A DNA stretch of 64,000 nt from Tetrapyrgos nigripes (GCA_013368315.1 JAACJM010000078.1:248001-312000), one strand, 5' to 3'. Counted from the first letter of the stretch, positions 52,990-63,660 are shown. Notes: generated by a model from the sequence alone, not told the origin. Numbers and translations: made by a program.

Positions 52990-54051
52990 AATCAACTCTC
53001 CAGATGTTACAAACCAAGCTCTAACATGAAAGGCTGAACTATACATGGGCAGAGAAAGGTAATGAGTGAGCACACCAGCATAGGACAGGTCAAGACAATA
53101 AGAAGCATCTGAGCAACTGAAAGAACAAGCTTGATTTGATATCTGATAACTGACGTGAATATAGAACCAATGTACAGCTTAGATCGGTAATCATTCAAGG
53201 ACATTGAGTGCTGATCATTGTACAACGTTGAGTTGTGATCATAAAGCGACGTCAAGTTGTAATCATAAAACGACGTTGAGCCATCATTGGAACAAAGAAT
53301 AGAAGCATAAGAGAAAGAGAACCCAGAGATGTGACTGTTGCGAGCGAAATCTTCAAAAGTGTAACTGTCTCGAATGAGATTTTGCAATCCGACTGGAAAG
53401 AGTTCTCCCAAGGCATAGCAAACAGCAATGTTGCATTCATGACCTAGTTTAAATGTGCACAGAGTCACATAAGAGAGGTTGAGAAACACCAATTCGTTGT
53501 AGACAGGTGCTGTATACCCAAGGACTCAAACACAAAATAAGTAGCCTAAGCAGTAAGCGTCACAGACAAAATCTCTGCAATTAGACGAGCATGAGTTTAC
53601 ATCAGTTGCAACCGAGATACCAAGGCTGTAATCAAAGTCATTGTGGCATAGTATGCAGTGAGTTGCATTATAGAAGTTGAGGAACATCAACTGGTTGTAG
53701 AGAAACACCATGGAATCGAGTCTAGAGGCAGAATGGAAAAGGAAACCTAAGTGGGTGAAATATTACTCTGCGCAGTCTGCATGGCTGTGCCTGCAAATGC
53801 TCAGTCTGACGTTGCACTCAAAGTAATCATGACCTAGTTTACACAGAGCCAAAAAGAAAAAAGTGTGTGGAGAGCTTCATGGTGGTATGAGAGAGGAAAA
53901 AACAAGATAGGCACATTAGACCCTCTAAGCTGTCGGAAATGAAATGGAAAATAGAAGAGGGGCAGGACAAATGTGGAAAGAGACGGTCGGGAGAAATTGG
54001 GATGTAATTGACATAGCCACCTGCAGAAACACTCATTCTTTGGCCTCGTAA
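52990..54051 (-). repeat. Longest copy of repeat R2
   Basis: Ends with TTTGGCCTCGTAA (54042-54051). Contains internal imperfect direct repeats: ATGACCTAGTTTA at ~53440 and ~53829, GTTGAG(G)AACA(T)CAA at ~53477 and ~53679, and three ~27-bp GATCATAAAGCGACGT-type units at 53220-53285. The minus-strand frame 53492-53007 (161 codons) might be a relic protein with YDHNST-like repeats; I do not recognise it. The 36.1-36.45 kb copy matches its right half. Confidence 0.6.
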
Positions 54052-54118
54052 TAAAATCACTGTATCAACAAACCAGTCTGCAGGACTTCAAGTTGGCAGT
54101 GGCCCTGGCTGGCAAAGG

Positions 54119-54125
54119 TATAAAA
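54119..54125 (+). promoter_or_regulatory. TATA box
   Basis: TATAAAA after GGCAAAGG; a pyrimidine-rich leader follows up to the small ORF at 54378. The distance of 259 bp to that ATG is long for one exon, so a leader intron is possible (GTATCT..CACAG within 54247-54365). Confidence 0.5.
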
Positions 54126-54377
54126 ACCCCCTGAAACAAGGTCCATTTTCCCAGATACCAACCGTCCTTCACTGGTCAATCGTCTCAGCTTTTCTCTCTT
54201 CATCTTCTTTCATCTTTGAACAGGCTGGTCCCTGTTCCCTCGCAGTATCTTGGGCTGGTCCTCTGACTGCTGCAATCAACCTCGTCACTCTATTCTTCTA
54301 CTCTGCTACCTACTCGACCCAGTTTCTGAATTCCCATTTCTTTCATCACTCCTCTGCCTCACAGATCACGAATCACG

Positions 54378-54566
54378 ATGATGTTCGACAACAAGCTCAA
54401 GTCCAAGGTTTTGTACCTCTTCTTTGCTGTCGCCATTTTAAAGGTGGCAGTAAACACAGCCCCACCAAGTTCAAGCATAGGGACGAACACAACAGATTCA
54501 GACTCGTTCCCGTTCAAGCCTTTGAATGTACACACTTTAAATAACACTATTGTGAACTTGTATTGA
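54378..54566 (+). CDS. Possible small secreted peptide (62 aa)
   Basis: One open frame of 62 aa. Residues 1-28 have a basic start (MMFDNKLKSK) then a hydrophobic core (VLYLFFAVAILKVAV) and 'NTA', a good signal peptide. The mature ~34 residues are Ser/Thr/Asn-rich ('PPSSSIGTNTTDSDSFPFKP') without Cys and without a CaaX end, so it is not a lipidated pheromone of the usual type. A TATA box and CT-rich leader lie upstream. No family recognised. The opposite strand is also open here, so coding is likely but not certain. Confidence 0.45.
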   Translation: MMFDNKLKSKVLYLFFAVAILKVAVNTAPPSSSIGTNTTDSDSFPFKPLNVHTLNNTIVNLY

Positions 54567-54637
54567 TCCTGGTCTGTTTCTCATAGTCCTGTCCCCTCCC
54601 TGGGGGCAAGGCCAGCAGTCCCGGTTTCTCCCCAAAG

Positions 54638-54904
54638 ATGATGACAACCAGTAAACCCAAGGGAGATACAGATCATGATGACTCAGATGGAGAATTTGTA
54701 AATTTGTCATCCCAGACCAGTGTAGAATTCCTCAGATTCTGTGGTGTAGAAGAGGCATTGGCTAATGAATACGTGAGGGGTCAGTACCCTGAACATTTGG
54801 ACCGTCCAGCTCATTTGGGTGTTGGGATTTATCTTTCCCAGGATTACAATAAGTATGTGTCGAGGTCAAGGGGAAGGGGAGAGGGGCAAAGAAGGATAGG
54901 ATAG
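54638..54904 (+). CDS. Hypothetical fragment
   Basis: 88 codons from ATG 54638. The central part 'FLRFCGVEEALANEYVRGQY' and 'RPAHLGVGIYLSQDYNKYV' looks like a globular protein piece; the end (SRSRGRGEGQRRIG) reads like intron or spacer, and GTGTGTCGAGG at about 54855 is a possible donor. It may be the first exon of a plus-strand gene or a relic. It faces the 3' end of the GFA gene (54944). Confidence 0.3.
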   Translation: MMTTSKPKGDTDHDDSDGEFVNLSSQTSVEFLRFCGVEEALANEYVRGQYPEHLDRPAHLGVGIYLSQDYNKYVSRSRGRGEGQRRIG

Positions 54905-54943
54905 GATCCTGAGTCAGGGAATTTAAAACTCACCATCGTCTCA

Positions 54944-55657
54944 GGCGATTTGAGTTCGGTATCAATCACTGAAGCGAAGGGATGGATCAAGTCTGGCCTG
55001 AAAGCAAAGTCACAAGTGCATCGGAGTCAGTATTGAATATTCATATCCTCCACCGTCATAATAATAGGATAACTGGAATGAATGGATGAGAATGCACCAC
55101 TTGGAATTCCACAACCACAGCATACTAGAACATTTCGAACAAAAGTTATGCTCGGAGTTGGCGATATGTTCTTGGGGGGGGGGGGGGGGGGGGGGGTGTC
55201 GCGGTCCAAGATGGCTTTGTAGACTCTGTTCATAGCAGGAGTAGAGTAAGTAATTATCAGGTTAGATTTGGCGATAATATGCATTGTGTTGGGCGATTGG
55301 ACTGAATTGGTGAAAGAGCGGAAGTGCTAGCAAAGACGCTAGATGGTTCAAATTTAGCGAGAGGTACACACCTAATATCATCCTTCCCCTTCAGTATCTC
55401 CAATGTCTTAGCATGCCCACCAAGATTAACTGATCCTCCTATGCTGCTGACTTTACGACAGATGGAACAGGTACAGAGCTGCAGAGATTAGAGATCAAAT
55501 GTGTTAGTGCTCATGGAAGTAGGATACGATGGTATAGATATCAGGCTGAGTCCAGTCTGAGGCACTGAGTACTTACCTGGTACAGAACAGCTGTACTAGA
55601 CTGCAACTTGAACCTCACAGCTCCGCAGTGACAACTGCCTTGTAGCTCAACAGGCAT
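54944..55657 (-). CDS. GFA/CENP-V-domain protein, frame affected by a G-run
   Basis: Minus-strand exons 55657-55577 (MPVELQGSCHCGAVRFKLQS), 55478-55372 (LCTCSICRKVSSIGGSVNLG), 55225-55098 and 54997-54944 (PDLIHPFASVIDTELKSPE). The zinc ligands of the glutathione-dependent formaldehyde-activating (GFA, PF04828) fold are visible: CHC near residue 9, CTCSIC near 29, and 'NFCSKCSSMLWLW' in exon 3. Exon 3 contains 23 C (minus strand), and with 23 the downstream frame is wrong; 21 or 24 would put 'NFCSKC' in frame. The last exon of the family is not found beyond 54944. Members bind zinc and are predicted carbon-sulfur lyases; the substrate here is unknown. Either a real gene with a variable tract or a pseudogene. 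Confidence 0.6.
55174..55196. repeat. Homopolymer of 23 G
   Basis: Uninterrupted G run within exon 3 of the GFA gene; coding as poly-Pro on the minus strand. Run lengths of this size are error-prone in sequencing and unstable in vivo. Confidence 0.95.
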
Positions 55658-56815
55658 TCTTTGATTTGATCAGACGTTAAGTGTGAAGTATGCCAATGAG
55701 GCTGACTGAAATCTGGAGACAATGGAAGTTTTGGTTCAAGAACTGGTGATGTTACAAGGCCCTTTAAGGCCGAGTTAACTTAGGTCATAGAGCGACTTTT
55801 CCACAGTGTCCAACTCCCACCAGGTCTGGGTCCCACCCCTTGTGATTGCCATTCATCTGGTCTGGAAAAGACTGAGAACTCTACAGTCATGACATCATCC
55901 TCATGAAATTAGTGTCAGTCTCCCCTGCTTATTCTCTATGCTGCTAGCACTGGAATTAAATTGAAACATCCTCAATCTATACATCTCTATGCATGATTTC
56001 CACCACAGTGAACCACTTGCAAACCACAGTCGCTGGTGACGAACGACTAGCTCTGAGTGCTCGGACTTCATCACTTTCTCTTTTTCATGTCTTGGTCTAG
56101 ATCTGAGGTGGATACATAACTGTAGCAGACAGTCATTTAAGAACTTGGCAGATCAGTAAAACACAGTCAGTCAAAGATTATGTATAGTGTTATGATGAAC
56201 TAGCAGGCAATTGTAGGTATTGAAGGTAGAGGAGGCAGTTTCAGGGTTGCCAATGAGTTGTACAATATAGATGAGCGTGAAAGGCAGAAGGCAGATGACC
56301 AAATATACAAAATAAGCTTGAAGTGAGATCTGTTGGGAATGATTATCACAGACAACGATGGGAGGTGGTGTACAGTAAAGGTCCCTGAAGAAGACTGAAA
56401 GACCAGTCAACGCAATGGGATGCATTCCCAGCCAGTGTCAGCACATATGGGTACGTAGAACATGGATGATAATTCATTGCATCAAAGGTTGAGAAGAGAC
56501 AATAGGGATTTCGTAGGGGTAAACAGACAGATGATGAAACCCATAGAGAAGATAAAACACACAGATGTGTGGTGAAGAGCAAACTTCAGAGAAGACTGAC
56601 ACAAATGATAGGGCGAGTGGGTAATAGGAATATGTGAATGAGATAACGGAGGAAAAGAGGGGCAGGGATGCATGGGACATGAGATAGCAGGGAGTAGAGA
56701 GCAGTTGGAAATGCATAGTGGACAAAGAGGAATGGAGAAAGATGAAAGTAAAGAGAAAAAGCGTCAGTACGATCAGTGGTTAGCCCAAAAATGTGACGCA
56801 CAGTCTCCAGATCCT
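55658..56815. other. R1 end at 55751 and non-coding flank
   Basis: GTTACAAGGCCCTTTAAGGC with GAGTTAACTTAGGTCATAGA (55751-55793) is an R1 copy with one change in the terminal motif; similarity fades by about 55870. Minus-strand frames 56171-56725 are open up to ~84 codons without pattern. Confidence 0.45.
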
Positions 56816-57433
56816 TCACTGGGTCTCCTTCTGGCCGTTCTGGCTCATAACTGTCTCCCACTTGCTTTCCTTTCCCAGCTCGAGAAACACACTCTCAATC
56901 TTTTTCTGTAGGTAGTCATCTAACAGAGATTTATGGTGGTAGTGGTATGGATGGTTTTCGGAATAGTGGGGAAAATGGGGATGGTGAGAGTGGGGAGCAT
57001 GCGATTCGTTGAAATCGAAGCCAGGTTTGGAGCCGCACACTGGTGATGTAGAATCAGGAATATACGGAGGGGAATAGTCTGCGTTGCCTGGGGATTTATG
57101 TAGTGGGAGGAGGGGGTGGAGGAATGGGAGGAGTGGGGAGAGTGGTTGGGGTAGGGAGAGTGGTTGGGTAGGGAGAGTGGTTGGGGTAGGGAGAGTGGTT
57201 GGGGTAGGGAGAGTGGTTGGGGTAGGGAGAGTGGTTGGGGTAGGGAGAGTGGTTGGGGTAGGGAGAGTGGTTGGGATGAGGGTAGGTAGAGGACGGGGAG
57301 AGAAAGAATGGTTGGGTAAGGAGAATAACACCATGGCGATACGTAGGAGGGTATCACAGGACCACATGTTGTGTGGTTGAGAAGAGAAGAGATGTGGATG
57401 ATGACTGAGAATGATAGCGGGAGGATGATGCAT
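56816..57433 (-). CDS. Hypothetical low-complexity protein with Pro-Thr repeats
   Basis: 205 codons. After a short N-terminus with a hydrophobic stretch ('LLRIAMVLFSLPN') it carries a Pro/Thr/Leu repeat (PTTLPT units) encoded by the 18-bp minisatellite at 57139-57275, then a His-rich part ('HAPHSHHPHFPHYSENHPYH') and a charged end ('LLDDYLQKKIESVFLELGKE'). A 17-bp unit in the repeat shifts the frame, so a parallel frame (57357-56920) reads PLSLPQ repeats through the same DNA. No family recognised; it may not be a real gene. Confidence 0.3.
   Translation of the reverse strand: MHHPPAIILSHHPHLFSSQPHNMWSCDTLLRIAMVLFSLPNHSFSPRPLPTLIPTTLPTPTTLPTPTTLPTPTTLPTPTTLPTPTTLPTQPLSLPQPLSPLLPFLHPLLPLHKSPGNADYSPPYIPDSTSPVCGSKPGFDFNESHAPHSHHPHFPHYSENHPYHYHHKSLLDDYLQKKIESVFLELGKESKWETVMSQNGQKETQ
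57139..57275. repeat. 18-bp minisatellite
   Basis: About seven to eight tandem units of GGTAGGGAGAGTGGTTGG; one unit is 17 bp long. Confidence 0.9.
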
Positions 57434-58189
57434 CAGTACAACTCAACTCAAGCAGCCAGAGAAAGCTACGCACACTAAAATCCCCAGACCCTTCTAGTCC
57501 AGGCAACACTGATGGCGACTCCAGAAAAGCATGTTGTATGTAGTTCTTCCCTCAGGTACTCGTGTAATGTGGACTTGTTCTTATGACGGCCTTCGTAGCC
57601 ATGGTCGTCATAACCGTCTGAAGGTGAGCATAACAGAGGACAGGGTACGTGAGCGAATACGACGGGGAATAAAGCACAGGTGTCTCTGCTCTGAGATTAA
57701 GAGTAGGTTCGTTGGCTTCTTCTTCTTAGGAGGCTATGCCTTGTAGATCGTTAGAATGCATCAGAAGGAAGTAGCGAAACAAATGTTGAGACAAGAATGA
57801 CAGGCGTGAAGAGAACAAAACATCTTGGGCAGCAATGCATATTTGGAAAGATCTTTGGGCAAACATAAAGACGAATTTATGCTCAGTGCTGGAGCTACTC
57901 CATAGGGCTGTTCAGCCTCAAATCAGTCCCATATGGAGTAGACCTGGGAGAGCAAAAATGGCATTGAAAAATCCAAAATTTAAGTTTGCACAGAGGTCTT
58001 TGGAAATATGCAACACCACCCAAGGTGAAACACAATACACCCACCGGTTGACACACCCACATGATTAAAAGTCACGCCAAAGGTCCACTGGTCCATACCA
58101 TCACATGGGTGTTCACTTGCGCAAAACCGCCCAAGTCCAGCATTGTGCAGCCTCCCGACCTTCCTCACAGCGGAGCAGTCTATCCCTAA
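57434..58189. other. No gene recognised
   Basis: Plus-strand 57531-57746 is open for 71 codons without pattern. An inverted pair GCCTTCGTAGCCATGG lies near 57590. Otherwise unremarkable. Confidence 0.35.
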
Positions 58190-59600
58190 GGCTCAAAAAT
58201 TTGTATATACAAATAAATACATTGTTTAGGTAGATATAGCAAAAAAATGAGTATCTAATGGCATTAAGTAGTAAAATCCTTCAATTCTTTTGCACCTGGT
58301 AACCCATTGTATTTCCCTTGCGCCTTTTCTCTGTTTAATTTGATGAATTGGCCCATGTTGTTGGCCAAGTTCCTCGGGAATCCTCAAAACTTGCAATATC
58401 TGTCACAAAATGACTAATATCACGTCCCAATTTCCTATCATGCAACCCTTTGAGCCAAATGAAGTTTCTGTTAGGAAGCTGTGCTTCAATTAAGTCAGCT
58501 GCATGGCGAAGTTCTTGGACCTTTACTTGGGCTTCCTCAACATATTAATCAAGCTGTGAACTCAGAATATGCACTTGAATACTTACCTCATGTTTGTTTT
58601 CACTGCTATAATCAATATCAATTGGTGAAATTGGCCAGCTGGTACATGCATTAGATGGCAGTGCGGAGGGGGATGGTGATCGTGTAGCTGGTGCACTAGA
58701 GAATACTGAGCTCTGACAGTGCTTCAGCATGGATGAAAAAATCTCTCCATGCACCACCTGTCAGCTGTGAATGGTCACCAAGCCAGTCTTGATCATCACC
58801 ATCAGTGAATGATCCATACTCAGCTGGTGAGAATGTTCCATGAGGCTCCCCCTTTGAAACAAGCTGAGGATGTTTATAGAATGGATATACTTGCTGCCGA
58901 ATCACCTACAAGAATGTCAGTCTGAAAACTCACAGTACAAGGTAATTAAAAAAGACATATCTGCTGGAAGAAGCGCCAATCAGGTTCACCAACTGCTTGG
59001 ACCAAGTGCTTGCACAAGCAATGTGAATTGTACTTTTGTTGCCCACAATTGCAAGTCTGTACTTGGAAGGAGAAGCTATAACCCTTTTCCCAATTGTTTC
59101 CAATCAGATTTGAAGGATTTCTGGAAAGGTGACAAAGCCTTTGAAGTCCCAAGGTGAGATGTTGATCTGAGCTCCTCAATACGAACAATGTAAGTGGGAA
59201 CAACATCGTGAATCAAGATCCAGACAAGTTGATCAAGTCGAGGATGAAGAATGTGTCAACATTCATGGTAGTTTGAAGATGTGAAAGAAGATTTGGCTGA
59301 GTTGAATGAGCCCACAGTTTCCACATCTTTGGTGAATACCATGAGGTCCACATATAGCCCCACACCTTGTGTAATCCTCACTGGAAGCAAAATGTATACA
59401 TGTCCATCACAGCATTGTAACAAATCTGGTCAGCACTCTGGTAGTCTGTTTCAAGTCGCTCAGGAAGGAGAGTGTTGACAGAAGTGACGGGTGAATAGAT
59501 GGAGGAGTTGTTTACGGTGGGGAGCTGGACAGAACACATACTTTGGATCCTTCGATGGCTTTTCATCAGCATCAAACATCTAATCAGGTCCAAATTCATT
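58190..59600 (-). pseudogene. MULE-like transposase, C-terminal part with SWIM zinc finger
   Basis: The minus strand, in changing frames, reads 'KYVFCPAPHRKQLLHLFTRH' near 59540, 'HPRLDQLVWILIHDVVPTYI' near 59240, 'KALSPFQKSFKSDWKQL' near 59130, and the SWIM finger 'CNCGQQKYNSHCLCKHLV' (C-x-C..C-x-H) near 59040, then 'QVYPFYKHPQLVSKGEPHG' and 'TDGDDQDWLGDHSQLTGG'. This matches the end of mushroom MULE-type transposases as I remember them; SWIM fingers bind DNA in that family. The DDE core is not seen; many stops and shifts are present. The 5' part of the same gene lies at 63661-63909, on the other side of the Harbinger insertion. Confidence 0.65.
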
Positions 59601-59813
59601 AGGGGGGGTCAAAGTTTGACGATCCGGGTTCCGTTCTGCAACTCGTTCCAGAGACTCGAAACGACGCGAATCGCCGTTCCAACTTTGACCGCCAATTCAG
59701 CGCAACGTTCTACTGCTCGTTCCAGACGACGATTCTACCTACATAGCTTACATATCTGCCCAAGTTATTTTAGCGTATTTTAGGACATAAAATTTTATTT
59801 CTCACAGTTCTTG

Positions 59814-61721
59814 ATGCCCAGCAAGTACGACAACTCATGGCAACGCCGTGCTGATCACCTAGTCAATGCTTTTCTCCAATTCCATGCTACACGCTTACGC
59901 CAAGTTCGTATACGACAACGAGTAGCCAGGAAGAGGCTGTACAAACATGCAACACCGGCATCAAACACTAGTACTGTTTCCACCAGTTCAGATTCTGACA
60001 CTACCACCACATCCAGTGCAAGTACCTCTCGGAATAGCCTCATCTCCCAGTCCTCATCTGAAGCCTCTTCTACATCAAGCTCCCCTGGGTCTGACAACAG
60101 AGGCTCTGAGTCTGACTCAGACTACGTTGGCTCAGATTTCTTTCAGCAAGTTTTGGAGGATGTAGAGCTGGATATCATAGTGCGGGAAGTCTCGTTGATG
60201 GCTTCTTCTGCAGCTTTGGAAGTGGAGCTGACTGTGGGTTTTGATGTAGAGGAGATGTCGGATTCAGAGAGTGGTATGATGGGCAGTGATGCAGATGATG
60301 AAGAATCAGAAGAGGAGGATATGGATCTAGATGACTGGGACATGGATATGGCCACAGGAGGTGCTCGGAGTGATAGGAATAGGACTAGGCGAGTACGGCT
60401 ATGTGTCCAGCAAGAGTTATCTGCAATGTATGCACATCGTTACACCATTCCCTGCAAAATCCATGTCAAGGCCCCTCCTCAGTTGCCATTCATCCTCACT
60501 CATTCCAAGCTTCATCAGCTGAAGGATTTCCATCAGTGCCTTCGTGTCTCACCATACACCTTTGACCGTCTTGTGGAGCGCATCCAAAATGACACTATCT
60601 TCACCAACCACTCATCTAATGGTCAAATGCCTGTTGCAGACCAACTCGCAATAGCTCTCTATCGGTTTGGACACTATGGAAATGCCGCAGGATTGGATGC
60701 AGTCAGGCGTTGGGCAGGTGTTGGTAAAGGCACTGTAGTTTTGGTGACGAAGAGGATATTAGCAGCATTGCTGCGGAGTGACATGCTTGCGGAAAATTTG
60801 TGCATGCCAACAGAGGAGGAAAGGGAGGAGGCAAAGGCTTGGGTTGAAAGGCGTTCATGTCCAGCATGGAGGAATGGCTGGTGCCTTGTTGACGGCACCT
60901 TGGTACCTTTGCTTAATCGTCCTTACTGGTACGGCGAGAGCTATTTTGATCGAAAATGTAACTATTCATTAAATTTTCAGGTATGTCACTGCTTTCGGCC
61001 ACTACTTACTCTACTGACGGGTACTTTCTACTCTAGATCATTTCCCTTCCCAACCTCCGCATCATCGATGTTGGATATGGATACACCGGCAGCACCCATG
61101 ATGCGACAGCCTGGGAGATGACTCACATCAAGCAGCTGATTGCTACACTCGTCAGATGTGGGGAATGGGTGTGGGCCGACTCAGCATACCCGGTACATCC
61201 TCTATTGTAGTATTAAGATATATGCTCTAAAATTACTTACACTTTACCAGATATCCGAAAAGGTGGTTGCACCATACAAACATCCTGAGAAAGATTTACC
61301 TCAGAACGAGGTCTTCAACCATCAAGTCTCCATGATTTGTATCAGGTCCGAACACGCTATCAGCTTCCTGAAGGGCCGTTTTTCATCTCTCAAAGACCTT
61401 CGCATTAGCATCACCAATGAGTCATCTCACAAACTCGCAACATACTGGGGGCTGGGGTGTGTTGTGACCCACAACTTTGCAATGACTTGTGAAGCTGAAG
61501 AACGGTATGCGGAAGGGGACTACAGTGAAGACCCGATCATGCGAGACCCTTTTCTGGCAGAGGGCATAGAGCATGATGAGTCAGAAAATCCTTTGGGTGA
61601 GGGAGTTGCGGAATGTGTCAGGGAAAGCTGGACTGAGAGGCGGCAACGCCTTTCAAAGGGTCGGCAAAAGCGGGAAGACTTGAAGGATGCTCTCTTTGAT
61701 TGGAAGGATACATCAGACTGA
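59814..61721 (+). CDS. PIF/Harbinger DDE transposase (DDE_Tnp_4), intact
   Basis: Three exons (59814-60980, 61037-61192, 61251-61721), introns 56 and 58 bp with GT..AG, joined frame 597 aa. Residues 1-190: basic start, Ser-rich and acidic linkers ('DADDEESEEEDMDLDDWDMD'). Residues ~240-330: helical DNA-binding part ('VADQLAIALYRFGHYGNAAG', 'VRRWAGVGKGTVVLVTKRIL'). Catalytic domain: first Asp in 'NGWCLVDGTLVPL', 'GYTGSTHDATAWE', second Asp in 'WVWADSAYP', Glu in 'RS(E)HAISFLKGRFSSLK'. It would cut the element's ends with its Myb-like partner. ATG 59814 is the first in-frame start, but the CTCACAG just before it could be an acceptor for an upstream exon. Confidence 0.9.
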
Positions 61722-61822
61722 AGTAGACAAGTCAGGTATCTTAGAGAATTTGGAGTGGATGTCTAACAATTTCTATTTGCTATACTAAGTCTAATTCTAT
61801 GCTTTTTGCGAGCCATATCGTA

Positions 61823-63402
61823 CTAGCCGCTGTTGTAATTGGTAGTAGACATAAACGTATCAAAATCCAATTCACCACTGAACGGACTTGGAGAGGAGCG
61901 AGTATGGTCAGAAAGCCATCCCGAGTTGGAAGCAGCTGGGGAACTAGAGTCTTGATAGAAGGGGTCATCACTGCTACCTGTGGACGAACCTGCCATCATA
62001 GAACCATGAGAAAACCCGTTGTTGGATAGGCTGTTTCCATTTAGAACGTCGACACTGCTGCCAACACGACTCCGCAAAATAGCCATGCAGAGCTCATGTT
62101 TATGCCTTTTATCCTCGTATCTCAACTTCACCTCTTCCACTCTCGCCTTTTCCTCTTGCAATTTCCTCTTCTCTCTCAAAATCTTCAGCTCTACCGTTCC
62201 CTTCGCTTTCTGCAAGTCTGCCTGTGCCCGGACTTTATCCAAGTCAAGCTCTGCTTTTGCAATATCTGCAAACTCTTCATGTTTGGTGTTCTTGGGAGGC
62301 TTTGTGTTGACGGCAGTGACTGGGTGGGCTGGAGCTTGTGTGGGTGCTTTGGGCTTGTGTGTTTTTTTTGGTAGAAGTAACGGTGCGGTTTTTGGCACAG
62401 GACTTGGCAGTGGACTGGAAAGGGTGCGTCTCTTCTTCCTCATCACTCTGAGCCCCTACTAACTCTGTCTCAGACCCGACGCCATCAATATCAAGCTCAT
62501 CCTCCATTTCATTGTCTGCCAATTCATCAACTTCTTCTTCAAGTCCGTCATCAATTTCTAGGTCCACTTCCTCAGCCTTGGCCTCAGCATCCTTATCGAC
62601 CCCCAGGATTGAAAAATCGACGTCACTCTCGCCATTACCAAGTCCCACTGGGTTGGAACTTGGCCGCTCCCCAATCAGGTCTCGCATTTCGAAAAACCAG
62701 GGTGCATTCTTCCCATGTTTGTCTGTGAGAAGTGAGTGAGAGTACTTTCTGAGCAAGAGCACTGATCACGTACCCCAGATAGTCGTAATTTTGTTGTTCT
62801 GCTTCAGGTCGATATCAGCAACCGAACGGAATCCCTTGCCAGTCTTCCCAAGTCCATCCTTTATCATGCGCGTGAGTGCAGCCATTCTTCGTTGAAGATG
62901 TAAGTCACACACAATTCTTTGCTCATAATGAAAGACTTACTTGCTGAGCCTGTTCTTGACTTTGGCAGCCAACTGAGTGCATAGATGGGATGCCGCGGTT
63001 TTTTTCTTCGGATCTTGATTTGTCGCCTCTGCAATTTTAGATTTCCATTCCTCGTCTTCACCAAATATCGCAACGAAGAGCTTGAACTGGTGGTCAATTT
63101 TATTGAGACCGCCACCCTTAGCTGTCGACTGATTGGCACCAGGACCGGGAAAAAGTCCCTCTTTGATTACTTCGTCTTCCATGAGGCGAGCGAGCAGCGT
63201 GAATGAAAGTTTGTGGTCATCAGCAACCCAGTCTATGTCGCTGCTCTGATGTGAGTATATTATTTTATTCCAACAGCAGATAATCCTTCTTCTTTAACTT
63301 CCAGGACTTTTTGGTTGCCGTACTTCTGGTGGTATCTTTTGGTGTGGCCTTAGTGCAGCGCGTGCGAGAGGAAGGAGGGTTGTCAGCCTCTTTAGAGGAC
63401 AT
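61823..63402 (-). CDS. PIF/Harbinger Myb/SANT-like accessory protein
   Basis: Start MSSKEADNPPSSRTRC (ATG 63402); after an intron ending near 63255 the frame reads 'DIDWVADDHKLSFTLLARLM' (Myb/SANT-like), 'GLNKIDHQFKLFVAIFG' and 'AASHLCTQLAAKVKNRLSK'; a short intron (~62935-62880) follows, then 'NNKITTIWDKHGKNAPWFFE' region, an acidic tract ('EEVDLEIDDGLEEEVDELAD'), and a C-terminal coiled coil ('KGTVELKILREKRKLQEEKA'). In this superfamily the partner recruits transposase to the ends and the nucleus. A one-base frame change lies at an A8 run (62362-62369, T on plus), between 'TVTSTKK' and 'THKPKAP', which may be a real lesion, slippage or an error. Stop at 61823. Confidence 0.7.
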
Positions 63403-63660
63403 ATTTTGTATGGTGGTCTGTCGTAGGATAAGATAAATCGGCACAGACTGTAAGTCTAGAAATTTGAAAAATTTTATTCCATATTTTGTAACAAATAAGA
63501 ATTATATAATCTGAAGCAAAGGAGCGCAGGTGAATTGTTGCAAGGTGGAACACGTTTTGCGCACGGAGCGACTCAGGAGTCACTCCATGCGAAATGACGA
63601 TTCAGGTCCGTTCCACAAAAACTGGAACAAACCCTGAATCGTCGAACTCTGACCCCCCCT

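Larger units (their letters stand above)
59601..63660. mobile_element. PIF/Harbinger transposon, complete, ATT target duplication
   Basis: 4060 bp with inverted ends AGGGGGGGTCAAAGTTTGAC / AGGGGGGGTCAGAGTTCGAC (right end, complement) and a 3-bp duplication ATT (59598-59600, 63661-63663). It encodes the two proteins the superfamily needs: a DDE_4 transposase (plus strand) and a Myb/SANT-like protein (minus strand), arranged tail to tail. The transposase is open over three exons, so this is the least damaged autonomous element in the window. Confidence 0.93.

Noticed and set aside
54359..54547. Minus-strand frame opposite the small secreted peptide
   Set aside because: No signal peptide or promoter; likely the shadow of the plus-strand frame.
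57139..57275. CRISPR-like regular repeat
   Set aside because: Units are directly adjacent without spacers; it is a minisatellite in a eukaryotic setting.
57990..58168. Minus-strand frame of 62 codons
   Set aside because: No domain or context supporting a gene.
59855..60355. Minus-strand Ser/Glu-rich frames
   Set aside because: Shadows of the Harbinger transposase linker on the other strand.
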